Program-made: the position numbers and the translations under genes
From: Streptomyces yatensis
GTDB taxonomy: Bacteria; Actinomycetota; Actinomycetes; Streptomycetales; Streptomycetaceae
NCBI RefSeq assembly: GCF_018069625.1
Contig: NZ_CP072941.1
Location: 3,534,001-3,598,000 of the forward strand
Direction: 5' to 3'
DNA: 64,000 nt
The notes under the pieces: model-generated
Seen by the model: the letters and a program-made list of their open reading frames with translations, nothing else
What the model was told of the DNA's origin: nothing
Databases searched by the model: none
Shown here: positions 50,438 through 60,117 of the stretch, piece by piece
Layout: each line of letters begins with the position of its first letter
Position numbering within the stretch: the first letter of the stretch is position 1

Positions 50438-50608
50438 CGTGGTGGAGACCCCTCTCGACCGGTGGTGACCGGCCCACGACTCGCCGCTGTGGCGGCTTTG
50501 TTCACAACCCTGGTGAAAGTCGCGTTCTGGTACGGAACCTTCTCGGAAGGGGTCGTACGCAGGAACCGCACCCCTTGGAGCGGGAGTCTTCAACGCGTTT
50601 GTGATCAC

Positions 50609-50908
50609 CCGCCAGTACTCCCGGGCAATGGATGCCTAACCGTGATGTGAGGAGTACCGCTCCGCTATACGGACGGTCGCGACACGAGAACGCAGCAGTA
50701 ACCTCGCGCCCGCTATGGGATGTTCGGCCCCAAAGGCCCGGTAGGCCGGGTGGGCAATCCCGTCAATCGGTGCGCGGACCAGCGGGTCGGCGACGGATCA
50801 GCGGATCGGCGGGCGCGGCGATTCGGCGGGCACGGCGGGTCGGCGGGCGCGACGGATCGGCGTGGCGGCACCGGCCCGGCGAGGCAGCGGATCAGCAGAG
50901 CCAGCGGA
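50609..50908. other. Gene-free region with simple GC-rich repetition
   Basis: No supportable gene. 50609-50720 is comparatively AT-rich and probably contains the ABC operon promoter (minus strand). 50780-50905 consists of irregular GGATCAGCGGATCGGCGGGC-like reiterations just past the stop of the first SseB-family gene. GGCCCCAAAGGCCCGGTAGG near 50726 could form a weak hairpin. Confidence 0.5.
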
Positions 50909-51775
50909 TCAGTAGGCGGGACGCGGCGGCGGGTAGCCGTAGCCGTAGGACGGCGCGGCGGGGGCGGTGCCATAGGCGTCGCGGTCGAAGAAGGGCCGGG
51001 CGTTGGCCCGCATCCACAGGGCGACGGGGTCGTACTCGTCGGAGAGCGCGACCGTGGAGACCGGCAGCCCGTCCGGCACGGCGGTGATCGACTGCTCCAT
51101 CATCACCCGCACCGACTGCACCGCCGGTGGGCTGCTGTCGTAAAGATCCAGCCCGATGGCCAGATACGGAGCGCCCAGCGCGGGCTGCACCCAGACGCGC
51201 CGCAGCGACCGCACGGCGGTGGTGCGATGCGCGTTCTGCCCCAGCAGGGCGTAGAACTGCGGGATGTCGATGGCGGGGTCGCTCAGCCGCAGCGGCCCGG
51301 CGGGCAGCCGGTCCAGACCGCCCGCGATCCGGCGCAGATCCGGCCACGGGATGCCCACTCCGCCGCCGCGGGCGTGGGGGTTGAGCCAAAGACCGTAGCG
51401 GTCGCGGTAGAGCGAGTCGGCGATGAGGCGTCCGTCGACCACCTCATGCGCACGGTTCCAGCCACTGGCGGCCAGTTCCTGTGCGGAGGTCACGCACGGG
51501 GCGTAACCGAGGCCGTCCACATCCATGTTCCCGTACTGGGCCTCGGGCGTGCCGGGCGCACCGTGCCACAGCAGCATCCAGACCTGGCCCTCGCCGATGG
51601 CCCGCAGCAGCGCCTCATAGGCGTCGTACCGGCCGGGAGCGACCTGCTGCAACGCTCGCTCAACCTGGCCGGCCGCCGCCCCCCAATCCGCGCCCGCGCT
51701 CACCTGGGTCCGCCCCTTCTCTCGCCCTTTGTCCCGCACCTCACCGGGGAGCGTGCTCGCACCCCTCCTGGTCAT
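50909..51775 (-). CDS. SseB-family protein, copy 1
   Basis: About 288 aa. It resembles the enhanced-serine-sensitivity protein SseB family of actinobacteria: an N-terminal domain (VERALQQVAPGRYDAYEALL, GEGQVWMLLWHG) and a C-terminal domain (QNAHRTTAVRSLRRVWVQPA, YLAIGLDLYD) ending VALWMRANARPFFDRDAYG. The Tyr/Pro-rich tail is YGYGYPPPRPAY. The molecular function is unknown; the name comes from an E. coli overexpression phenotype. The start is uncertain (ATG 51775, GTG 51739 or GTG 51703). It is 41 bases downstream of the second copy. Confidence 0.8.
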   Translation of the reverse strand: MTRRGASTLPGEVRDKGREKGRTQVSAGADWGAAAGQVERALQQVAPGRYDAYEALLRAIGEGQVWMLLWHGAPGTPEAQYGNMDVDGLGYAPCVTSAQELAASGWNRAHEVVDGRLIADSLYRDRYGLWLNPHARGGGVGIPWPDLRRIAGGLDRLPAGPLRLSDPAIDIPQFYALLGQNAHRTTAVRSLRRVWVQPALGAPYLAIGLDLYDSSPPAVQSVRVMMEQSITAVPDGLPVSTVALSDEYDPVALWMRANARPFFDRDAYGTAPAAPSYGYGYPPPRPAY

Positions 51776-51816
51776 CAAACCAGCTTACGGGCCGCCGTAG
51801 CGGACCCTGGGGTGAG

Positions 51817-52632
51817 TCAGAGGTCACGGTCGTAGAACGGCCGTACGCGCCCCATCATCCAGTCGACCACCGGATCCCCCTGCGCCACGTCCAGCAGCAC
51901 CAGCTGGACCTTCCACCGCACGGGCACCACACCGAGAGCGCGGCCGAGCGCGTCCACCGCCCGCGCCTGGCCGTCGGGGCCGGGGGCGTCGAGCTGCACG
52001 CCGACGAAGAGCGCGGGCTCGTCGCCCTCGACGCTGGCCAGCGCGCGCCGGGCGGTCCGCACCCCGGTGTCCTTGGCGAACTCGATCCCGGCGGCGGCCA
52101 GGAAGTCCACCGGCTCGTCCTGCCAGTCCGGTTCGAAGAGCCGCACCCTGCCCCCGGTGGCCGGGCCGTCGAGCTCGCTGCGCCCGGCACGGCACAGCTC
52201 CCGGACGGCGGCCGGAGGCAGTGGTACGACCACCGCGCCACCGGGGTTCACCGCGATGCCGAGCTGGGGCGGCAGGCCGCGGGCGAACTCCACGGCCGGG
52301 GCGATGGTGAAGGACATATGGGAGCCGACGAGCTGCAGGAACTGCTGCTCGGAGCTGAACACCGGGACATACGCGGCGCCTTCGATCTCCACCGTGGGCA
52401 GATCCAGGCTCGGGCTGCCCGGGCCACCGCCGTTGGGCAGCGGAACCCAGACATGGCTGCGGGAGAGCGTTTCGACGAGGCGCGCTCCGGCCCCGGGGAC
52501 GTCGATCGAGGCGGCCATCACCTCTTCGAGCTCATTGCCGGGAAACGCCGGAAACGCCGGAAACGCGGTCTGCGCGCCGTCGGGGAATCCTCCGTGAGCC
52601 GGGGCCATGCCGTACTGCTCCGGGAAGCTCAT
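51817..52632 (-). CDS. SseB-family protein, copy 2
   Basis: 271 aa. The two-domain SseB pattern is clear: SRSHVWVPLPNG, YVPVFSSEQQFLQLVG and AVEFARGLPPQLGIAVNPG, then ALFVGVQLDAP, and the terminal VVDWMMGRVRPFYDRDL. That ending closely parallels the RPFFDRDAYG ending of copy 1, so the two are old tandem paralogues. The N-terminus is Phe/Pro/Gly-rich with a short FPAFPAFPG repeat. Location beside gcvT/glyA/sdaA fits the serine link of the name, but this is context only. Confidence 0.83.
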   Translation of the reverse strand: MSFPEQYGMAPAHGGFPDGAQTAFPAFPAFPGNELEEVMAASIDVPGAGARLVETLSRSHVWVPLPNGGGPGSPSLDLPTVEIEGAAYVPVFSSEQQFLQLVGSHMSFTIAPAVEFARGLPPQLGIAVNPGGAVVVPLPPAAVRELCRAGRSELDGPATGGRVRLFEPDWQDEPVDFLAAAGIEFAKDTGVRTARRALASVEGDEPALFVGVQLDAPGPDGQARAVDALGRALGVVPVRWKVQLVLLDVAQGDPVVDWMMGRVRPFYDRDL

Positions 52633-52870
52633 CTTCGTCCAACCGCCATCTCGTCCTACCTGCCCAAAGCACCCTAGCGGCTGGGCGGCCCGGGGCCGGC
52701 GGGGGCGGCGTCATCTCCACAGCACTTCCCCACCTCGCCCGGCCCCCGCCGCGGTCACACTGGGTGATGCCGTCATGCTCATTTCCGGCCAAGGTCACCC
52801 GGCGTTTCCCTCTCGTCCCCGGGGAGGGCACCCGTCCCCTCCCAGGGCGGGGTTCACTTCCGGTGCGAGC

Positions 52871-53569
52871 TCATTCGAAGGAGATGCAGCGCAGTTCGCT
52901 CGCGGTCGAGCGGTCCAGCAGCACCGCCGAGGCGCACCCCTCCGGCGGCCGCCCCTCCTCCATCCCCGCGATGAGCCGCCGCATCGCGCGCCGATGCCGT
53001 CCGAAGGCATAGCCGGAGACCCCGCGGCCACGGGCGGCCTGGCCCTCCAGGGCCACCGTGGCCTCCACGTCCAGCAGCACCATGTGGAGACTGCGGCCCC
53101 GGCGCCGCGCGTCCCGGGCCAGCCAGCGGCGGACCCACGGCAGCGCGCCGCAGTCGTGCACCACGACGCTCACATCCGAGCGCAGCGCCCGGCGCAGCCC
53201 GGCGTAGTGGGCGTACCGGACCAGCGGGCGATAGAGCGCGTACGGCAGCCAGCCGGGCATCCGGCGCTCCCACGCCTCCCGGGTGTTCTGCGAGTCCACC
53301 CGGATGACGACCGTGCCCGTCCCGTCCAGAACAGGCACCGTCCGATTGATCAGCGTGCTCTTGCCGGCGCCCGGCAGCCCGGAGGCGACCAGCACGTCCC
53401 CCACCGGGAAGCGCAGCTCACGCCGGTCCGCACCGCCGCCGCGCGCCTGCCCGCGCAGATCGTGCACCGCGATGCGCCGGCCGGGGATGGCCGTCGACCC
53501 GGAGGGGATGCGGCCACGCCGTGCCGGCAGGAGCCTTTGTGCGGTCCCGTATGTTCCCTGCCCTTGCAC
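52871..53569 (-). CDS. P-loop NTPase/kinase-like protein
   Basis: 232 aa. After a 55-residue Arg/Gly-rich lead, Walker A is VASGLPGAGKSTLINRT at about 60-76. It is followed by RVDSQNTREAWERRMPGWLP, VVVHDCGALPWVRRWLARDA and an Arg-rich lid-like segment RGVSGYAFGRHRRAMRRL. The layout suits AAA_33/zeta-like small kinases that phosphorylate small molecules or RNA. GTG at 53569 has GGAGGA about 9 bases upstream. It is divergent from the riboswitch-gcvT unit. Confidence 0.8.
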   Translation of the reverse strand: MQGQGTYGTAQRLLPARRGRIPSGSTAIPGRRIAVHDLRGQARGGGADRRELRFPVGDVLVASGLPGAGKSTLINRTVPVLDGTGTVVIRVDSQNTREAWERRMPGWLPYALYRPLVRYAHYAGLRRALRSDVSVVVHDCGALPWVRRWLARDARRRGRSLHMVLLDVEATVALEGQAARGRGVSGYAFGRHRRAMRRLIAGMEEGRPPEGCASAVLLDRSTASELRCISFE

Positions 53570-53743
53570 CGTGATCGTCCTCCCAGGTCGGTCAACGCTG
53601 CTCGTACCCGCAGAGTGTCAAGAAAAGGTAATGTCCATCAAGGCTGCCTCTGCCCGATCCGGCCGGAGCCGACCCGATCGGGGCTTCCTTTCTCGGCCAC
53701 ACATGCGATGATGTGCGCGCAACTCCATACCGGCCGCTTGAAT

Positions 53744-53955
53744 CCGCGCGGGAGAGTCCTTGGTCACCGGCAATGCGCCGGGTGTCCGGGGCGCCGAAGG
53801 AGCAAGTCCTCCCTTGAATCTCTCAGGCCCCGATACCGCGTGGACGAGGCAGATCTGAAAAGCGAGCCGCGGGCGCGGCTCCACCCAAGGTGCAAGCCGG
53901 GCCCCTTACGGGCGTCACGGCGAACCTCTCAGGTTCCGATGACAGATGGGGAGGA
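53744..53955 (+). promoter_or_regulatory. Tandem glycine riboswitch
   Basis: Two aptamers in series upstream of gcvT. Aptamer I (about 53744-53840) has GGGAGAG, CGCCGAAGGAGCAAG and AATCTCTCAGGCCCCGATAC. Aptamer II (about 53850-53955) has AGCGAGCC, CCAAGGTGCAAGCCGG, GAACCTCTCAGG and GATGACAGATGGGGAGG. These are the conserved core elements of the gcvT RNA motif. Glycine binding is expected to switch on gcvT expression. Confidence 0.92.
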
Positions 53956-54017
53956 CGCACGCGTCCTTGTCGTCCGTCCTCGCCGTCGCGCGACCCCGAT
54001 CTCCTGGAGCCTGAATC

Positions 54018-55145
54018 GTGACCGACGCCCCGCCCACCCCACGCCGTACCGCGCTGGACGCACGGCACCGTGCGCTCGGCGCCACCATGACCGACTTCGC
54101 CGGCTGGGACATGCCGCTGCGCTACGGCAGTGAGCGCGACGAGCACACCGCGGTGCGCACCCGCGCCGGGCTTTTCGATCTCTCCCATATGGGTGAGATC
54201 TCTCTCATCGGTTCGCAGGCCGGGCAGGCCCTGGACCACGCGCTGGTCGGCCGGCTGTCCGCGCTCGCCGTGGGCCGCGCCCGCTACACCATGATCTGCG
54301 ACGACGAGGGCGGCATCCTGGACGACCTGATCGTCTACCGCCTCGGGGACGAGGAGTTCCTGGTCGTGGCCAACGCCTCCAACGCCCAGGTGGTGCTGGA
54401 CGCGCTGACCGAGCGGGCCGCCGGTTTCGAGGCGACCGTAAGGGACGACCGGGACGCCTATGCGCTGATCGCCGTCCAGGGGCCCGAGTCCCCCGGGATC
54501 CTGGGCAGCCTGACCGACGCCGACCTGGAGGGGCTCAAGTACTACGCCGGGCTGCCGGGCACCGTCGCGGGCGTCCCCGCCATGATCGCCCGCACCGGCT
54601 ACACGGGCGAGGACGGCTTCGAGCTGTTCCTGGCGCCCGCCGACGCCGAGCGGGTCTGGGACGCGCTGACCGAGGCGGGCGCCCCGGTGGGCCTGGTGCC
54701 CTGCGGTCTGTCCTGCCGGGACACCCTGCGCCTGGAGGCGGGGATGCCGCTGTACGGGAACGAGCTGACCACCGACACCACCCCGTTCGACGCGGGGCTC
54801 GGCCGGGTGGTGAAGTTCGACAAGCCCGGCGACTTCGTCGGCCGCCAGGCCCTGGAGGCCGCCTCCCGCGAGGCGGACACCGTCAGCCCGCGCACCCTGG
54901 TCGGCCTGGTCGCCGAGGGCCGCCGGGTGCCGCGCGCCGGATACGCCGTGGTGGCCGCCGACGGCTCACGGATCGGCCAGGTCACCTCGGGCGCGCCCTC
55001 GCCGACGCTGGGCAAGCCGATCGCGATGGCGTACGTGGACCCGGAGTACGCGAAGCCGGGCACCGAGGGGGTCTCGGTGGACATCCGGGGCACCCGGGAG
55101 CCGTACGAGGTCGTGGCGCTCCCCTTCTACCGGCGCGAGCGCTGA
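54018..55145 (+). CDS. gcvT: Glycine cleavage system T protein (aminomethyltransferase)
   Basis: Transfers the methylene of lipoyl-bound glycine to tetrahydrofolate, releasing ammonia; 375 aa. Motifs: FAGWDMPLRYGSERDEHTAV, FDLSHMGEI, QGPESPGILG, RTGYTGEDGFELF with the folate-site residues, and LRLEAGMPLYGNEL. GTG at 54018 has GGAG about 9 bases upstream. First gene after the glycine riboswitch. No gcvP is visible in the window, so the P protein must be elsewhere. Confidence 0.96.
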   Translation: MTDAPPTPRRTALDARHRALGATMTDFAGWDMPLRYGSERDEHTAVRTRAGLFDLSHMGEISLIGSQAGQALDHALVGRLSALAVGRARYTMICDDEGGILDDLIVYRLGDEEFLVVANASNAQVVLDALTERAAGFEATVRDDRDAYALIAVQGPESPGILGSLTDADLEGLKYYAGLPGTVAGVPAMIARTGYTGEDGFELFLAPADAERVWDALTEAGAPVGLVPCGLSCRDTLRLEAGMPLYGNELTTDTTPFDAGLGRVVKFDKPGDFVGRQALEAASREADTVSPRTLVGLVAEGRRVPRAGYAVVAADGSRIGQVTSGAPSPTLGKPIAMAYVDPEYAKPGTEGVSVDIRGTREPYEVVALPFYRRER

Positions 55146-55194
55146 GCGGTCCGGCCGCAACACGCCGCGCCCCACTGGCGTCCTCCTCTGGACC

Positions 55195-55340
55195 GGCACC
55201 GAGACCATCGGCGCCGCACCCGGCGTCGCCACATCGCGCCGACGCCGCACCCACCGGCGTCCCACCGGCGTCCCACCGCGCGGGCACGCACCCCCGGCAC
55301 CGCACCCACCGGCACCGCACCCACCGGCGTCGCGTCCCAC
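55195..55340. repeat. Low-complexity C/G repeats between gcvT and gcvH
   Basis: The 246-bp spacer contains CCGGCACCGCACCCA twice in tandem (55294-55308, 55309-55323) and several CCCACCGGCGT copies. No gene is seen. It interrupts an otherwise compact operon. Confidence 0.7.
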
Positions 55341-55391
55341 CAGCTAAGACCCGTTTCCCAAGCACTCCCCCGTATCCAGGAGAATCGGACC

Positions 55392-55772
55392 ATGAGCAAC
55401 CCCCAGCAGCTGCGCTACAGCAAGGAGCACGAGTGGCTGTCGGCCGCCGACGAGGACGGCGTGTCGACGATCGGCATCACCGAGTTCGCGGCCAACGCGC
55501 TCGGCGATGTCGTCTACGTCCAGCTCCCGGACGTCGGCTCGACCGTCACCGCCGGTGAAACCTGCGGAGAGCTGGAGTCCACCAAGTCCGTCAGCGACCT
55601 GTACTCGCCGGTCTCCGGTGAGGTCACCGAGACCAACGAGGACGTGGTGAACGACCCGGCGCTGGTGAATTCCGCTCCCTTCGAGGGCGGCTGGCTGTTC
55701 AAGGTGCGGGTGACGGGCGAGCCGGAGGAGCTGCTCTCCGCCGACGCGTACACCGCCTTCGCCGAAAACTGA
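55392..55772 (+). CDS. gcvH: Glycine cleavage system H protein
   Basis: Lipoyl carrier that shuttles the aminomethyl group between P, T and L proteins; 126 aa. It starts [17 protein letters not shown]; the lipoylated lysine is in [19 protein letters not shown], followed by [11 protein letters not shown]. Normal length and fully conserved. AGGAG lies before the ATG. glyA begins 25 bases after its stop. Confidence 0.96.
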   Translation: MSNPQQLRYSKEHEWLSAADEDGVSTIGITEFAANALGDVVYVQLPDVGSTVTAGETCGELESTKSVSDLYSPVSGEVTETNEDVVNDPALVNSAPFEGGWLFKVRVTGEPEELLSADAYTAFAEN

Positions 55773-55797
55773 CCCTCCTCTTCCGATCGGGACCCTG

Positions 55798-57063
55798 ATG
55801 TCGCTTCTCAACAGCTCCCTGCACGAGCTCGACCCGGACGTCGCCGCCGCCGTCGACGCCGAACTCCACCGCCAGCAGTCCACCCTGGAGATGATCGCCT
55901 CGGAGAACTTCGCCCCGGCGGCGGTCATGGAGGCCCAGGGCTCGGTCCTGACCAACAAGTACGCCGAGGGCTACCCCGGCCGCCGCTACTACGGCGGCTG
56001 TGAGCACGTCGATGTGGTCGAGCAGATCGCCATCGACCGGGTGAAGGAGCTCTTCGGCGCCGAGGCGGCGAACGTCCAGCCGCATTCGGGCGCCCAGGCC
56101 AACGCGGCCGCGATGTTCGCCCTGCTCTCTCCCGGCGACACCATCCTGGGGCTGAACCTGGCGCACGGCGGCCATCTGACCCACGGCATGAAGATCAACT
56201 TCTCCGGCAAGCTCTACAACGTGGTGCCCTACCACGTGGACGCCGAGACCGGTCTGGTCGACATGGACGAGGTCGAGCGGCTGGCCAAGGAGCACCGCCC
56301 CAAGATGGTGATCGCGGGCTGGTCGGCCTACCCCCGCCAGCTGGACTTCGCGGCCTTCCGGCGGATCGCGGACGAGGTCGGCGCGTACCTGATGGTCGAC
56401 ATGGCCCACTTCGCGGGTCTGGTGGCGGCCGGGCTGCACCCCTCGCCCGTACCGCACGCCCATGTGGTGACCACCACCACCCACAAGACCCTGGGCGGTC
56501 CGCGCGGTGGCGTGATCCTCTCCACCGCCGATCTGGCCAAGAAGATCAACTCGGCGGTCTTCCCGGGTCAGCAGGGCGGCCCGCTGGAGCATGTCATCGC
56601 GGCGAAGGCGGTCTCCTTCAAGGTCGCCGCGGGTTCGGCCTTCAAGGAGCGCCAGGAGCGCACGCTGGAGGGCGCCCGGATCCTCGCCGAGCGCCTGGCC
56701 CAGCCCGATGTCCGCGAGGCGGGCGTCGCCGTCCTGTCCGGCGGCACCGACGTCCATCTGGTCCTGGTCGATCTGCGCGACTCCGAGCTGGACGGGCGGC
56801 AGGCCGAGGACCGGCTCCACGAGGTCGGCATCACGGTCAACCGCAACGCGATCCCGAACGACCCGCGGCCCCCGATGGTCACCTCGGGTCTGCGGATCGG
56901 CACCCCGGCGCTGGCCACGCGCGGCTTCACCGCGGAGGACTTCCGCGAGGTCGCCGACGTGATCGCGCTGACGCTCAAGCCGTCCTACGACGCGGAGGCG
57001 CTCAAGGCCCGGGTCACCGCCCTGGCCGACAAGCACCCGCTGTACGCCCATCTGTCCAAGTAA
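55798..57063 (+). CDS. glyA: Serine hydroxymethyltransferase
   Basis: PLP enzyme interconverting serine and glycine with one-carbon transfer to folate; 421 aa. Motifs: [50 protein letters not shown] and the PLP lysine in [15 protein letters not shown]. Co-directional and closely spaced with gcvH; with GcvT/GcvH it balances glycine, serine and 5,10-methylene-THF pools. Confidence 0.97.
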   Translation: MSLLNSSLHELDPDVAAAVDAELHRQQSTLEMIASENFAPAAVMEAQGSVLTNKYAEGYPGRRYYGGCEHVDVVEQIAIDRVKELFGAEAANVQPHSGAQANAAAMFALLSPGDTILGLNLAHGGHLTHGMKINFSGKLYNVVPYHVDAETGLVDMDEVERLAKEHRPKMVIAGWSAYPRQLDFAAFRRIADEVGAYLMVDMAHFAGLVAAGLHPSPVPHAHVVTTTTHKTLGGPRGGVILSTADLAKKINSAVFPGQQGGPLEHVIAAKAVSFKVAAGSAFKERQERTLEGARILAERLAQPDVREAGVAVLSGGTDVHLVLVDLRDSELDGRQAEDRLHEVGITVNRNAIPNDPRPPMVTSGLRIGTPALATRGFTAEDFREVADVIALTLKPSYDAEALKARVTALADKHPLYAHLSK

Positions 57064-57161
57064 CCCCGGACACGGGGGCGCGCCCGCCCTGGCGCGCCCC
57101 CGCCGCACCACCCCCGCACGGCCCGCACGCCTCCCCCGCGTGCAGACGAAGGAGTCCCCCG

Positions 57162-58544
57162 GTGGCCATTTCCGTATTCGACCTCTTCTCGATCGGCATC
57201 GGCCCGTCCAGCTCGCACACCGTCGGCCCGATGCGGGCCGCGCGGATGTTCGTCCGCCGGCTGAAGAACGAGGGCCTGCTGGCCCACACCGCCTCCGTGC
57301 GCGCCGAGCTCTTCGGCTCGCTGGGCGCCACCGGTCATGGCCATGGCACCCCGAAGGCCGTGCTGCTGGGCCTGGAGGGCAACTCCCCGCGCACCGTCGA
57401 CGTCGAGGCGGCCGACGGTGAGGTGGAGCGCATCCGCACCACCAAGCGGCTGCGGCTGCTCGGCGCGGAGATCGGCCCCGGCCAGGAGATCGACTTCGAC
57501 GCGTCGAGCCAGCTGATCCTGCACCGCCGCCGCTCCCTGCCGTACCACGCCAACGGCATGACGCTGCTCGCGTACGACGCCGAGGGCCATCCGCTGCTGG
57601 AGAAGACGTACTACTCGGTCGGCGGCGGCTTCGTGGTGGACGAGGACGCGGTCGGCGAGGAGCGCATCAAGCTCGACGACACCGTCCTCACCCACCCCTT
57701 CCGCACCGGCGACGAACTGCTGCGGCTCTCCCAGGAGACGGGCCTGTCCATCTCGGCCCTGATGCTGGAGAACGAGAAGGCGTGGCGCACCGAGAAGGAG
57801 ATCCGGGACGGCCTCCTGGAGATCTGGCACGTCATGGAGGCGTGCGTGGCCCGCGGCATGTCCCAGGAGGGCATCCTCCCCGGCGGCCTCAAGGTCCGCC
57901 GCCGCGCCGCCACCGCCGCCCGCGCCCTGCGCTCCGAGGGCGACCCGGCCGCCCGCGCCATGGAGTGGATCACCCTCTACGCCATGGCGGTCAACGAGGA
58001 GAACGCGGCGGGCGGACGCGTGGTCACCGCCCCCACCAACGGCGCGGCGGGCATCATCCCCGCCGTCCTGCACTACTACACGCGCTTCGTGCCGGGCGCC
58101 GACGAGGACGGCGTCATCCGCTTCCTCCTCGCCGCGGGCGCCATCGGCATGCTCTTCAAGGAGAACGCCTCGATCTCCGGCGCCGAGGTCGGCTGCCAGG
58201 GCGAGGTCGGATCCGCCTGCTCCATGGCCGCCGGCGGCCTCGCCGAGGTCCTCGGCGGCTCCACGGAACAGGTGGAGAACGCCGCCGAGATCGGCATGGA
58301 ACACAACCTCGGCCTCACCTGCGACCCCATCGGCGGCCTGGTCCAGATCCCCTGCATCGAGCGCAACGGCATGGCCTCGGTCAAGGCGGTCACCGCCGCG
58401 CGGATGGCCCTGCGCGGCGACGGCCGCCACCATGTCTCACTCGACAAGGTCATCAAGACGATGAAGCAGACGGGCGCCGATATGAAGGTCAAGTACAAGG
58501 AGACGGCGCGGGGCGGGCTCGCGGTGAACGTCATCGAGTGCTGA
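57162..58544 (+). CDS. sdaA: L-serine ammonia-lyase (serine dehydratase, Fe-S type)
   Basis: Deaminates serine to pyruvate; 460 aa single-chain form. N-terminal beta domain: [41 protein letters not shown]-terminal alpha domain with cysteines for the 4Fe-4S cluster: [20 protein letters not shown] and [19 protein letters not shown]. The GTG start at 57162 has GAAGGAG about 10 bases upstream. It closes the operon before a strong terminator and gives an outlet for serine made from glycine. Confidence 0.96.
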   Translation: MAISVFDLFSIGIGPSSSHTVGPMRAARMFVRRLKNEGLLAHTASVRAELFGSLGATGHGHGTPKAVLLGLEGNSPRTVDVEAADGEVERIRTTKRLRLLGAEIGPGQEIDFDASSQLILHRRRSLPYHANGMTLLAYDAEGHPLLEKTYYSVGGGFVVDEDAVGEERIKLDDTVLTHPFRTGDELLRLSQETGLSISALMLENEKAWRTEKEIRDGLLEIWHVMEACVARGMSQEGILPGGLKVRRRAATAARALRSEGDPAARAMEWITLYAMAVNEENAAGGRVVTAPTNGAAGIIPAVLHYYTRFVPGADEDGVIRFLLAAGAIGMLFKENASISGAEVGCQGEVGSACSMAAGGLAEVLGGSTEQVENAAEIGMEHNLGLTCDPIGGLVQIPCIERNGMASVKAVTAARMALRGDGRHHVSLDKVIKTMKQTGADMKVKYKETARGGLAVNVIEC

Positions 58545-58550
58545 GGGAAC

Positions 58551-58600
58551 AGGCCCTGACCAGCGCGTTCGCACCGTTTGGCGCTGTCGGGGCCTTTTCT
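58551..58600 (+). terminator. Rho-independent terminator after sdaA
   Basis: AGGCCCTGACCAGCGC pairs with GGCGCTGTCGGGGCCT across a 13-base loop, followed by TTTTCT. It lies 6 bases past the sdaA stop. Confidence 0.85.
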
Positions 58601-58741
58601 GGTGGCACAGTGCCCGGTTCCGCCGTGCCTCGCCCGAGGTGCCCGTAGCCCGGAGACCCAATCAAGTGGCACACCGGTTTCCGCCGCCCGGTTCTGGTCA
58701 CCCTATGGGCTGACATCCACCGAAATGCGGAGGACAGCGCC

Positions 58742-59323
58742 ATGAGCACTGCGCAGACCGAACGTGCGGAGGCAGCGAAGCTGCCGAAGGGTGATGTGGT
58801 GGCCATTCTGCTCGAGCAGCACGCACGCATCCGCGACCTGTTCTCGGATGTGAAGGGTGCCGAGGGCAAGCACAAGCAGCAGGCTTTTGACGAGTTGCGG
58901 GCCCTGCTGGCGGTGCATGAGACCGGCGAGGAGATGATTCTGCGCCCGGTCGCGAAGGAAACAGCCGGCGAGCAGGAGGCCGGCGCCCGCAACAAGGAGG
59001 AGAAGGAAGCGAACAAGGTCCTCGTCGAGCTCGAGAAGATGGACGTCTCAACGGCCGAATTCGACAGAGGGCTGGCCGGACTCGAGAAGGCGGTCATCGA
59101 CCACGCCGAGCACGAGGAGCGGGAGGAGTTCCCCGCGATCCTGCGGGATTGCTCCGAGGACAAGCGCCGGAGCATGGGAACGATGCTGCGGATGACGGAG
59201 AAGATCGCCCCGACGCACCCGCACCCGGGCGTGGCCGGGTCCCCCGCGGCTCAGTGGGCGGTGGGGCCGTTCGCCTCACTCGTGGACCGGACGAAGGACC
59301 TCCTGAAGAGCGCCGCCGGCTGA
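58742..59323 (+). CDS. Hemerythrin HHE domain protein
   Basis: Four-helix-bundle protein likely binding a di-iron centre; 193 aa. Ligand-type residues appear in LLEQHARIRDLFSDV (HHE motif 1), VHETGEEMILRP and IDHAEHEEREEFP (His-His-Glu motif 2). Roles of this family include oxygen or nitric oxide sensing and iron storage under stress. The C-terminus is PFASLVDRTKDLLKSAAG. GCGGAGGACAGCGCC before the ATG holds the ribosome site. Confidence 0.9.
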   Translation: MSTAQTERAEAAKLPKGDVVAILLEQHARIRDLFSDVKGAEGKHKQQAFDELRALLAVHETGEEMILRPVAKETAGEQEAGARNKEEKEANKVLVELEKMDVSTAEFDRGLAGLEKAVIDHAEHEEREEFPAILRDCSEDKRRSMGTMLRMTEKIAPTHPHPGVAGSPAAQWAVGPFASLVDRTKDLLKSAAG

Positions 59324-59418
59324 CCGTGGGCGGCGGACCGCGAGGCCGGCCGCATAACGGGCCGAGGGGCGGGTCGCCCGTCGCGACCCGCCCCGTCGCG
59401 CCCCTCGGTATCCGTTGC

Positions 59419-59443
59419 GCGTTATGTACGGGAATGCGGGTAC
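59419..59443 (+). promoter_or_regulatory. Candidate sigma-B-type stress promoter
   Basis: GCGT (59419-59422), a 15-base spacer and GGGTAC (59438-59443) fit the Streptomyces sigma-B consensus GNNT-N14/16-GGGTAC/T. It lies 67 bases before the DsbA-like start. Confidence 0.5.
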
Positions 59444-59510
59444 TCCGAGGGCGCGGAAGAGCGGGACATCCGCCCCCCACCGCCGTTTTCCAGCAGCGAG
59501 GAGAACCCGC

Positions 59511-60086
59511 ATGCAACCGCAGGTGCCACTCCCGGCTCGGGTGCCGGCCCACGCGCCTCAGGAAGGCGATGGCATCGCCGTCGGCAACGGCCCAGTGATC
59601 ATCGATGCGTATATCGACTTCCAGTGCCCCTTCTGCCGGATGTTCGAGGAGTCATCGGGGCCGCTGCTCGATGCCATGGTCACCGAGGGGCAGGTGACGT
59701 TGGTCTATCACCCGATGGCCTTCCTGGACGCCATGTCCACCAGCCGGTACTCCACCCGCGCCTCGGCCGCCTCGGGCTGCGCCTCCGACGGCGGGGCATT
59801 CATGGAGTACCTCCACACACTCTTCGCCCACCAGCCGCCGGAGGGCGGGCCCGGGCTCAGTGATGAGGAGCTGATCGCGCTCGGCCTGCGGGTCGGGCTC
59901 ACCGACGCCTTCGCCGCGTGCGTGCGCGACGGTGTTCATCTGGACTGGCCTCCGTACGTCACCGCCAGGGCGGCCGAACGCGGGGTGAGCGCCACGCCGA
60001 CCGTACTCGTCGAGGGTGCCGCCGTAAGGCCCCACCCGGGCCTGATCAGGACCGCGGTGGCGGCCGCCCTCCACCACCCGGCGTGA
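59511..60086 (+). CDS. DsbA-family thioredoxin-fold protein
   Basis: Putative thiol oxidoreductase, 191 aa. The active-site motif CPFC is in IDAYIDFQCPFCRMFEE (about 45-61); the cis-Pro loop is VSATPTVLVEGAAV. An inserted helical domain lies between. There is no signal peptide, so unlike classical DsbA it appears cytoplasmic, resembling the DsbA/FrnE-like proteins of actinobacteria. GAGGAG lies 8 bases before the ATG at 59511. Its likely sigma-B-type promoter suggests stress induction. Confidence 0.87.
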   Translation: MQPQVPLPARVPAHAPQEGDGIAVGNGPVIIDAYIDFQCPFCRMFEESSGPLLDAMVTEGQVTLVYHPMAFLDAMSTSRYSTRASAASGCASDGGAFMEYLHTLFAHQPPEGGPGLSDEELIALGLRVGLTDAFAACVRDGVHLDWPPYVTARAAERGVSATPTVLVEGAAVRPHPGLIRTAVAAALHHPA

Positions 60087-60117
60087 CCGGCGGACAGCAC
60101 GTGAGAGGTGGTTACGC

